Below are positions 1-10,117 of a DNA stretch of 64,000 nucleotides, one piece after another. Under the pieces are notes generated by a model. That model was not told the origin of the DNA and did no database searches. It saw nothing but the letters and a program-made list of their open reading frames with translations. Position 1 is the stretch's first letter. Each line of letters begins with the position of its first letter. The translations under genes and the position numbers were made by a program. The DNA is taken from positions 806,001-870,000 of the forward strand of contig NC_026501.1 in assembly GCF_000182925.2 (NCBI RefSeq), in the 5' to 3' direction. This DNA is from Neurospora crassa OR74A. Lineage: Eukaryota > Ascomycota > Sordariomycetes > Sordariales > Sordariaceae.

Positions 1-3000
1 TTGGAAGACACCAATATAGAACCTTTCACTGCCTACTATCCCATAGACCGTCGACATCTGGTGGTGGTAGTGGTGGTGGTGATGGTGATGATGCAGTCTA
101 CGCCCCGCATTCCCCCCTCCCCCCAGCCCAAGCCGCTTGATAGGGCCACTCGACAAGGGTGATACCTAGGTATTCTGCTTCGACCTTCCTGTCTTGCCCG
201 TGATGCCTTTGTGGTGTCTCTGGATGAATGAATCCGAATGAGCGACCCAGCCAAACCAGCGAATGAGTGGCAAGTCGTACAGAACCGCACCCCCGCCGAC
301 TTGCAGCAATAGCAGTGCGAGGGCCAATCAGGGTGTTGCGGCCCTGCAACCCTTCCCTCCTTTCTCGCTGCACAGGATTTGGAGTTGGAACTTGGGTGAT
401 GTCGCGCAATGTTAAGTGAAAGAGTGAGTATCTGGTGTCGGCGGCCGAAGGGAGTTTAAACTATTGAGAGAAAGGAAGGGGCGTATAAGAGTCTGATGGC
501 GTCCACAACGATGATGATAAGAAGGAAGCGTTTGGAATCTTACAAAATCCTGGGCAATTTATGAAGTGAAGCAAATTCCATGAGAAAAAAGTCCACATCA
601 TGAAATCGAAAGTGTAGATATTCATTCAGCTGGACCTGCCCCATCCGCTTCCCATATCAAATACCATCAGATAGGTAGCGACCAGGCGACCTACCTTGCA
701 GCGGTTGCCCTGGAGTGGAGGCACTTTGTAGCTCTAGTGTATGCATGGAAGGTGATTCCCTTGCGTCAACGCAGAGCGAGCGAACAGGCAGAAAGGGGAG
801 AAGTGCGCAAAAAGCCAACCCGGTCCGCTAACTGCCGGAATCCCCCAATCGCACCAAATCCCACGGACGCACCGGCAATTTCTGTTACTCCATCGAGTAC
901 CGGCGACTCCCGCTCGACCTCGCTCCCGTCTGATGTGGGAAGGAACAGAAATCCGGTGGCAGCAAAGCGTCACCTCCTTCAAAACTCATCGACACCCACG
1001 CTTCCGTCCCAATCCTCCCTTTTTCTCTGACCAGCACAGCAGCCATGTATTCCTCCAAGATCTAAGACGATCGCGACTCAAGTTTTCCCCAAATTTGTAG
1101 TCTGCGTGATAGATTCTGGTGTATTTGCACGCCTCTTTTTCTTTTACGCCCACGTCGTCACAACCGCCATCATCGCCAACAAATAACCAAAAGCTCTTTT
1201 TAATCTACCAAAAAGTTTCCCACCCTCGCAATTGTTCCCAGTCTCTCCCAGGCCCCGTCCCCATTTGTGCGTCGCTGCCTGGTGTGTGTCTGAAGCCGTA
1301 TTCTCCTTTTCTGTGCGGCATTCGCTGGACCCTGCGACAAAAGGAAAATCAACAAGGACCAAACAAGTGGAAGAGCCCAGGCCAGTCAGTCATAGATCGT
1401 CAGGGTTTTCAACAAGAGACACACCACAACACGACAACTGCCTATTCTCGCATTCATCACCAGACCGAATCGGTAGATTTAGCGACTCGCTTCCCTCTGC
1501 TGAAGACGGCGAGAAGACTCACTCCTTAGCACACAACACCACCTCACCTGCCCATACGACAAAGAAGCACGGCAGAGGCAAACAGGTTCTTTTTCTTCAC
1601 CTGCTCCATCAAGACAATCACTGCCTCATTATTACTCACCGCAACGTCAATTGCCCACTCGCCACAATCGAGCCTACACTCCATACTGAAAACAGCCAAA
1701 CGAGATCCATTTTCAGGCTTCCGTCTTGGGACGCTTGGTCACACCACTGAAAGTGCGCTGTGAAGGAAGCCGAAAAAAAAGTGTTAGCACACGCACCAGT
1801 CACCACCCACAAAAAGACCTAACATCCCTTCCCTCATCCACATCGCACATTGCACCAGGTGAACGCCCTGCCAGTTGCAGCCACCTGTTACCCTCCTTAA
1901 CAAATCTCCGATCCGCTGTAATTGTCTTCCGGCGGCAGAGAGAATTAATCGAATCAATTCCCTTCTGTTAGGTTAGGTTGCTAGGGCTCCCTCGCCACCC
2001 AAGCCAGCGCGTGCGAAAAAGGGAAGAAGAGTCATCATCAGCAAGAGGAGACTGCCCGGGCACGGCAGACCAGGGTCGCCCCCCATCCGGTTCCAATCAG
2101 GTCCCCATCAGGCCCAGCAGTGTCAGCGGTCCAGCGCGAGACCAACAAGACGGGACCCGCCCATCAGGTCTCTATCGCAGTCCAAGTCCAAGTCACTCAC
2201 AGTGCCCGCAGGCAGCTGGCCGAGTCTTTTTGCTGTTCGCCGCCCCGATCCCAGAAGGATAAGGACACGCGCCCGCGAAGAGTCACCCCTTCCCGCCTAC
2301 TCCCATCCGACAACGGGGGGTGCATCGTCACCACCACACATCGCCGTCCACGCCTTTTAAAACAAGCCGGCCAGACACGTCGTCTGCCTCCCCACACCGA
2401 GCCAGCTTCTCAGTCTGTACCTTGCATATCCAGTCTGCACGGCGTCACCATCACCAACCCACACCGACATCACCATCGCATCGCAACCACCTCATCACAC
2501 ACGCTAGCCGCAACTACCAATACCACCACCACTACCACTACCACAAAAACAACAACACTCCTTGCCTTTTCCGACTCGAACATCTTCAACCGTCTCCACG
2601 CCTTTAACGACGACAAAGCCTTCAACGAATCATAACTACCTCGAGACGATATTGTACTCTCGATAACACCATTCCGAGTTGCGCATATGGTAGCATACTA
2701 AGCCTACCATAAGCACCCCCCTTTCGCCCCCCTTCAACCTCGGCGAAATCATCCACGAAACGATGCATCTTGCGCTTAAACACACTACTCCAGTCGCCGT
2801 CTCTGTCGTATCTTCCGGTCCGTTCTTCCATCGTAGAACCTTGAGATCCTGCGCTTTGCTGCTCTAGGATATTCTCTCTACTCTTCGACATACTTTGTTT
2901 TGCCTTGTTGGTGAAGCTTGCATCTCGATAGGTTCACGATCTGTTCAATACCCCAACGATCTAATCGGTCGATACTACAACAAGACGGCGACTGGAGGTA

Positions 3001-3033
3001 CTTGGTTTTGCTTTCAACCACCATAAGTGCACC
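1..3033. other. Intergenic region and probable promoter/5' leader of the cyclin gene
   Basis: No convincing gene. The first 100 bases hold a GGT/GAT-rich run (about 59-95). From about 1030 onward the + strand becomes strongly C/T- and C/A-rich, the usual look of a long leader in filamentous fungi, with an ACC/ACA run at about 2518-2558. The longest + frames (1232-1750, 2120-2635) are low-complexity translations of this composition without domains. No tRNA or repeat family was seen. Confidence 0.6.
2687..2867 (+). promoter_or_regulatory. Two upstream ORFs ahead of the cyclin start
   Basis: Two ATG-initiated upstream ORFs lie between 2687 and the cyclin start at 3034. The first (2687-2701) encodes four residues, MVAY. 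The second (2763-2867) encodes 34 residues and ends with TAG at 2865. Both end before the main ATG and are out of its way. If they are in the mRNA they would lower or condition translation of the cyclin, as uORFs do elsewhere in fungi. That they are transcribed is inference. Confidence 0.4.
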
Positions 3034-5110
3034 ATGAATTTCAGCAGCGAACGTCGCGTGCACCCCCGCTGCAGCTCGCTTCTTCGAAACGCCTCATATC
3101 CCACTACTACCTCAACCTCCTACGCCTCCGTCGATTCCCTTTTCTCGGTTTCTTCTTTAATCTCGGTGCCGTCCAACACTACTTCGTCCCAAGACTCGGA
3201 TGACTCCCGCTCGAGCGCATCCGACACTGAACAATCTTACCGCACCTTTTCTTTTCCCACGCAGTTTTCGAACTTGTCGCAAACTTCCATCAGCTCTGTC
3301 GAGAGCCTTTGTGAACCGTCCGTAAAGCATGTTAGCCACTGGCAAAAGAGTTGTGCTGAACAGGCCAAGGGCAACCGTCTTTTGAGACAAAACCCCCGGC
3401 GCACAAACCGCTCAGCGACCTCTCGTACCGGACATCCGCCCTCTCTAGTGAGACAAGATGACCGCAAAGTTAACTTCGTTGACACCGTTGTCGGTAAGGA
3501 GTATCTACTACTGGTTTTCGCGATGGACATATACTCAAATATCTTTCTTAGATGCAGCCACCTTGACCGTTGAAGCCATTTGGCCTTTGTCCTCGGCCTG
3601 CCCTCGCAACGGCAACGGAGCGAATCCGGGGCTTTCGCTGCGCCAGTTCATCCAGGAGACGCTCAAGCGCTCGCGTTCCAGCTATTCCACCTTGACGGTC
3701 GCACTGTACTACTTGATCCTGATCAAGCCCCACATCCCTGCCTGCGACTTCACCATGGAACAGCCCCGCGATTGCCTCGAGAACCCGGGTCTCCAGTGTG
3801 GGCGCCGCATGTTCCTTGCTGCTCTGATTTTGGCTTCCAAGTATCTGCAGGACAGGAACTACTCGGCAAAGGCTTGGAGCAAGATCTCTGGCCTCAATGT
3901 CAAGGAGATCAACCAAAATGAGATGGCTTTTCTCTTGGCGGTCAACTGGAAGCTGCACATCCCAGACCACTTATATGAGCGGTGGACTGAGTGCATGGCC
4001 AGGCTCAATCTGTCGCTTCCACCCTGCTCTGGTTCTGCAGCCCAGCAGATTTATCAGCAGCAATGCGCCAACTACAAGAATGCCGTCCGCAAGTTGACTC
4101 CAGAGTTGGATAACGTCGAGGAAGTGGCCTCCTGGTTTCAGCAAAGATCGCCTATTGTCGTGCCGACTGTCGCCAGATCGCTCTATACGCCTCCGTTTGA
4201 GCGTTCTTCCCCTTTCGAGAGCAAGGCTGAGTGCCGCGCTAGGGTTCCGGCTCCGATGGCAACTCCTGCTGTTATGGAACCGAGCCCTTTCGCCGTGCAA
4301 GCGGAGTGCCGCATGGCTCCGGCGCTTGGTTTGCTCCCGAGCCCGCGTCCCACCCCTCAGCTGCGTGCAATGACCAGTACTCCTGCAGTGAGCGCTGTGT
4401 CTTGTCTTCTTGCCAAGGGCTCGTCGATGGGATACGCTATGCATCAGGCTTCGCACGCAACGGCTGCTCAGGTCTCGGATCGGTGGCCTTCGGCTTCATC
4501 TCCCCCTTATCTTACCCGCCGCTCGTCTCTTGCCAACAGCGTTTCTACTGCGTCTTCTCCCGAATCCATGATTTCCGATTCGTCGCAGCTGTCTCGATCT
4601 TCTTCTTTCTCCGCTACTTCCGTGGAAAGTGCGCCGTCGTCCGACACGGATGCTCAGGCGCGCTACCAATATGGGAAGCAGGATGGTGAGAAGTATGGTC
4701 TTCAGCCAGTTATTGTTTCGGCTCATGAAACCTATGGGGTCAACACCTTGACACTTTCGCCCGAGTCCTGCTACATGGATCCAGCGGGTCAGAACCTCAA
4801 TGATTACAAGGTCGCTGCACTTGCTCTTCAGGACTTGCGCCGTCAGGGCGGCGATCTTCCGGCTAGAGCGGGAATGAAGCGTGCTAGGGCTCCTTCTACC
4901 GACAAGCCTTTGCAGGACAACGTTCGCGATCTTCTTTCTGGCATGGACTCTGTGAGACCATCTCGCCAGATGCCGGTCCGCTCCTTCTCCGAGGAGAGTT
5001 ACAAACGGCTCTGTTTCTCGGTGGAAGACGCTCGGCCTGCAATCTCGTCCCTCCATCCTGCCATGGGTGGCATCGGTGGTCCCGGGATGTGGGATGGGAT
5101 TCTTTGCTAA
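3034..5110 (+). CDS. PHO80/Pcl-type cyclin (partner of a Pho85-like CDK)
   Basis: Two exons, 3034-3493 and 3552-5110, with a 58-nt intron (GTAAGG...TTAG); the join restores VNFVDTVVDAATLTVEAIWP and gives 672 residues. The first 150 residues are Ser/Thr-rich. Residues about 155-303 form the cyclin fold: LRQFIQETLKRSR, a helix with YSTLTVALYYLILI, then FLAALILASKYLQD, SAKAWSKISGL and NEMAFLLAVNWKLHI. This is the pattern of Pho80/Pcl cyclins, which bind the Pho85-class kinase and tie nutrient state and morphogenesis to the cell cycle. The C-terminal 370 residues are Ser/Pro-rich and probably disordered phosphosites. The protein is longer than yeast Pcls because of both tails, as is common in moulds. 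The exact Pcl subclass cannot be fixed from sequence alone. ATG 3034 is in CACCATGAA context. Confidence 0.88.
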
Positions 5111-8100
5111 GCAGTTGCGATTATCATTCGAAATATCCTTTACGTTACGTCACGTCCGCATCTAGCAGCACATTTTTATCTACTACCTGCCTTCGTGACA
5201 AGCTTATAATTCCATATGTTCACTTGGGGAAAAATGGAAGGCGGCGCGCTGGAGTTAAGTTTTGCAGTCCAACCTTGGAAACATCAAGCTAGACGGCTTA
5301 GATGGGGCACCCAAGGGAACAGGCTAAAAGCACTTTTTTCATGCATTATCCTGGATCTGGGAAATGGCATTGGGATGGTTGGGCTTGTGCTTTGTTTTAC
5401 CTTTTTGCGCTGGCGAACCGGTGGTTGTAGTTTAGTGTACGATGAGGAGCGGTGGTTGTATCCGGTTGTTGTGCTTACAGTCTTTTTTTTTCTTTTTTTT
5501 TCTTTCCCTTTCGTTTATCTGGCACGATGATATCCGCGTCTTCTGGACGCTTGGCGAATTTAGGGCATGGGAGGCAAGCACATGGAACGTCCTTTATGAA
5601 CATAATGGATCTGGAGGAGCATATATCTTTACAACTGCAACCAGGAGCAGGGCGCAAAGGCAGCGCATACGAACAAACACAACAGAGAAACCTTGGCTTG
5701 GGATTATCCGACAACGGCTTTCACTCGCGGACGACCAAACCGACGAAGTCGAATGGCTTGCCAGGTTCCTGAACACCCTCGCTATGCTTAAGAAGCCATA
5801 CTTGGCAACCCACACGAATAAGATTTGGGATCTTGAATTTCACACATTCCTTGGAACCGCTCTCGAACCTCCTCCGTCCGTCTCTTCGTTAAACACACAC
5901 GCACGCACCGAGAACATCGAAACCTTCGTATCATCGGTCGATCGTCGAGTTTTAGTTTACAAGCAAACAAAATGGAGCTATACAGACAAGCACACACACC
6001 CGGTTGCTTAACCAGCCGGATGGGTCTAGTTGCAAACTTATCAAAATCGAACACCTTAATAAACACAAATGTGTTCTGACATGCCTTTTTGCACAGATTC
6101 AAAGATTTTGCACACCGTGCCCGCTCGTTCTGCCTCATTTACGTGCCTGCGCCAACCGTTCGCAACCAGAGAGAAAAGAAATGTGAGCCAAATAAGAACA
6201 AGCCGAGCTTGATCACGAGACTAAAGACGCGGAGAGGCCTACCGAGCCGCAACGGGAATCACGACACGACACGAGATCCCAGTACGGACCGATCAATGAA
6301 CGATGAGGAGGACATGATGCCAAGCAAGTGAGGTAAGTGACTGGTAAGTTTGTTTGTCCGTTTGTCATTGTCGTAAGACTTTCGTGGGTCTCATCCACTT
6401 TGGTTCTCACTCACGTACACACTCATTCACTCACTCATCGTTCGCCATCCGGATCTCATGGAATAAACCTCACCGGAACGGATGGATCGCAAACCCTAAG
6501 TGAGGTTACCGTCCGACTCTTTTTTTTTTTTTGTTCTTGGGATCTCGCGCCACGTGCTATTGTTCTGTGGCACACAGCGGGAAAACTCTTCAAACTCACA
6601 CCGTCGCCGTCACCCATGTATGACTGGTTGGCCCCTCGAGCCGTTCATAGCCGGCCGTTCACTCCACTTTAGATCAATCAAGATGTGGAAGGTTTGACCT
6701 ACGGATAAGGCAGGCACGAGGGTGAAGGCTCGTGAGGCATGTGAGACCTGACAGGCTCAGATTCCAAACGTTTTTGCCTCCTCATTTCGGTTCATCGTTC
6801 ATACGATCCTCGCGATCCAATAGTGTGCTGTACACTAGCATGTCTAGTGGCATCTTCTGTCTCATTATACTTTGACAGTTGCTCAGAGCATCAGGAGCCC
6901 GCCCTCATTCGCGTCTCGAGGGGGCAAACGAACCATCGAACCAGTCATGCCTACCGGGATGGAAATGTAAGGGTCCCCGAAAGTTCGGAGCCACGGAGCT
7001 TCCATCCTGAACTCGAGGCGAGACAAGACAGGACATGAGACTTACAGAAGCACGCCATATTCAGACACAAACTTGTGCGTGAGTGGCCGAGTGAGTCACG
7101 CCGGAAGAGGTCGGAACATCTCCGATATCTGTTTTAAACTTGTACACATGTCCACACGAGCACGCATGAGCCAGGAGTTCCTCCGGACCGGAGTACCCTG
7201 CGATTTATTGATCGCCACCTAGTCTGCCTGATTGAGACCCACTTAGTTGGTTTCTTGTTAGTTGATACTTGCCTTGGCAGTTGGTGGTGAAGAAGATGGT
7301 AATGGGGTCGGTTGGCGTACCGTGACCCTTTCTTAACTTGTCTGTTGTCGGACCGTCGTCAGTGGTGATACTGTGGTTGGTGAGGCTGGGAATTTAACTT
7401 CATGGACCCGTCCTGGGCTGGCTGCCGGATGGCCGGAATTATTGGGGTTTCCAGGGTCATTAGAATCATTGAATCAGGGCCGGGACGTCATGTTGCTTGC
7501 TTACACCACTGTGTCTTGTCGACACTAGGATACTGCTACCATCACACGACCTGTCATTGTTGATATCGTTCGATGGTTGTGCCTAAGGGGACTGGCTCGG
7601 TTGCTGGTTATAGTCGCTGGTAGCTGGCTCTGGGGACTACAGAGTCCACCACCCTAGTATGCACAAGCTGTCCAGTCGATGGGGATATGTTTGTACGACG
7701 AGAATGCAGCGATGGCTTGTAGATTCCCAGGATGTTTATCATCTCCTCGAGCTGTCCTTGATTGGAACTACCGACTACTTGGTTTAAATTTTTTTTTCAA
7801 TAATAATAATAATTCCTTAACACCACCCTTCTTCCCATCCCGGTTCGATAGTCTCCCCAGACAGACATTTTGTGCTCGGGGTTATCGAGTGTTGATGGCT
7901 GGCTTAGGAGGGGGGCATCAGCTGTACTTGATTCCTACAGCTTTCTAAGACGACGCTGGTGCCCGTCCTGCCTGTTCTTGTCTCACACTCCCTCTCACCT
8001 TGTCTAGGTTCAAGCTGTCAAGAAACGGAGCGATGATGGGCATGTGATTGATTGAAAGGGGTTGCAGTTGAGTAGTGAAGATAACCGGAAGAGATGGGCA

Positions 8101-10117
8101 GAGAGAGAGACACAGAGAGAGCAGGAGGAACTTTCCTTTCTGTAGTAAGAGACTGACCAAGGGGAAAGTGGCTGGCTGGTTGTGTAGATGGATACCTCTA
8201 GTTGGGGAACGGTTTCAATGTGCCAATTACCTAGGTACCTAGATAGGTTGTTGGTTGATATTTGATATGCTGGAACATTGATACTCTACTCCATGCACTT
8301 GCGCCATGCACACTACAAGGAATGGACATTAGCTGTGATATGAGTTGGATCTTAGCTACGTCTAGTGTGGAAACTTGGAAGTCGTAAAGTATGGCTTCCT
8401 TGCTTGGTTTCGTACTCAACCCATGTATACCCGAGTTGGAGTGAAAAGAAGGGCAAAGATGTATGTATGTGTGGGGGGGTTCGGTGGTGGACAGTCTAAA
8501 CGTGGTTTTTGTGTTTGTCAGCTTGATGCCAGGTATATTGGGTTAACTTCCTTTGGTGTTTTGGTGTGTAGTTCATGCCTTTTGTTCCATGATCAGACTT
8601 GGTGGATCTTAAGGACGATGTTCTTGACATTGAAGATGTCATTTTTATACTTATAGGATCAGTTAAAATAACGAAGTGCCAGTTCGAAATGTCCATGTGC
8701 GGATCGACAATGCCTTGATACATAAGTTTTGCAATAGATCGGGGTGGATTTCTCATGGAATATTGGGTGTACCCTGCTCACAGATACACTAACTAGGATT
8801 GGATTGTAGGTGGAACAGGTCAGAAAGAGGAGAGGTACAAGGTGTCTCTAGAGGGTGGGCGTCAAGCATTATGAGGGCGGTTGTGTGGATTGGTCTTAGT
8901 TGTGGTATGATGCTGTGGGAGTAGGGACCCAAAGGCGATGCCTAAGATGAAAGTTGCCTGGGCGTTACGAGGTCTTTGTTGTCTGCAGAAAATCGAAGCC
9001 CAGTAAGCAGTTTTGTTTGATCCGGTCTGATCTAGCTGGGTGTTTTTTTGTGTGAATGGAGCTATAGCTGCGTTAATAATTCCTGTCTGGCCTTTTTGTT
9101 TTCTCTTTTTTTCTCCATAAGTGACTGATATTTTGGGCGATGGCATCCAAGAAGCTGTCTGTCAACATATTTGAATCGCAATTAGAGATATTACGCTGTA
9201 GGTGAGGGCAGTATCTGTAAGTCTACAATGAGTTGCACTGCAGAATACGAGATGTGAGGGAGAGAAAACGAATGAGAAATTCATTGTCATGTGGAAAGGA
9301 AATATATGCGTATGGTAGATAATGAAGTGGAAAGGTCGATGTATTGACCTGGCTTATATCGGGAATATGGGAGGCACCTCTAGCAGTCTTTCGTAAAACT
9401 ATTCTTCGATCTCGTCTACCGTTTCACCCTTTTATAACATGTCGAAAAGCCAGCCTAGCTCGCCGTTCACATAATCGAGTCGTCGTATTCGTCTACTTCG
9501 ATGGCTTTAGGCAGATCCGCAAGAACCATCTCTTCTTCAGAACGAAAGGCCTGTCCAATTGTATCGCTTCCTTCAACGTGAAACGGTCCTCCAGGACGTC
9601 GAATTCAGACACTGCCTTTCTTCCTCCGGGATGGAGGGGAAAATCACTGTGTTGCTACATGCAGCCTATGACCAGGACGATCAATGCTTAGCCGGACCAT
9701 AATCCAGCTCAAGCCTTAGGAAGCGTGACGCTGTGGTATCCGCCAACATAGTTGCTTTTCAGGAAAAAAAAAAACCCCCCAACCTTCCATGGGCCTGATG
9801 CAATATTGAACGACTACTGATGTATCGTACGCTAAGACGGCGTGCTATGTCCCAAGTGGCGATGGGGCAACAAGCAATAACGTCTCTGAGTACCCCAAAG
9901 GTCCGCAACATAACCCGTATGGCGAAGTAGGCCCTCTATCTGGCGGAAACTGCCCGACAATATCGTGCAAAAGTGACGTCCATCGTCCATCAGGACCGAG
10001 GTTACCATTGCAGTCAGGTGCACTTACAGAAACGAGTGAAAATGGAAGGAATCACCCCACTCGACACCATCATCCCTTCCCGTCACTCCTTCCTCAAGAA
10101 TGATGTGACATGTCCCA
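5111..10117. other. 5-kb region without a convincing gene
   Basis: The region starts with the cyclin 3' flank. It contains T-rich runs at about 5481-5512 and 6520-6532, an AG-repeat at about 8098-8125, and an A/C run at about 9767-9782. The longest frames (5442-6011 + strand, 189 codons; 9344-9691 + strand, 115 codons; 8862-9146 minus strand, 94 codons) show no domain I recognise and no convincing splice partners. No tRNA or 5S rRNA gene was seen. It may hold non-coding RNA, regulatory DNA for the flanking genes, or a decayed gene (see the minus-strand note at 9467-9604). Confidence 0.5.

Noticed and set aside
1232-2635. Two 170-codon + frames in the cyclin leader region
   Set aside because: Composition follows the C/T- and C/A-rich DNA (Thr, His, Ser, Pro runs); no domain and no splice support.
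5442-6011. 189-codon + frame after the cyclin gene
   Set aside because: Begins in a T-run coding Phe repeats; no domain, no ATG context or promoter signs. Better read as 3' flank.
8862-9146. 94-codon minus frame with a hydrophobic stretch (ATFILGIAFGSLLP)
   Set aside because: Looks a little like a tiny membrane protein, but no family match came to mind and its ends lack conserved features; too short to call.
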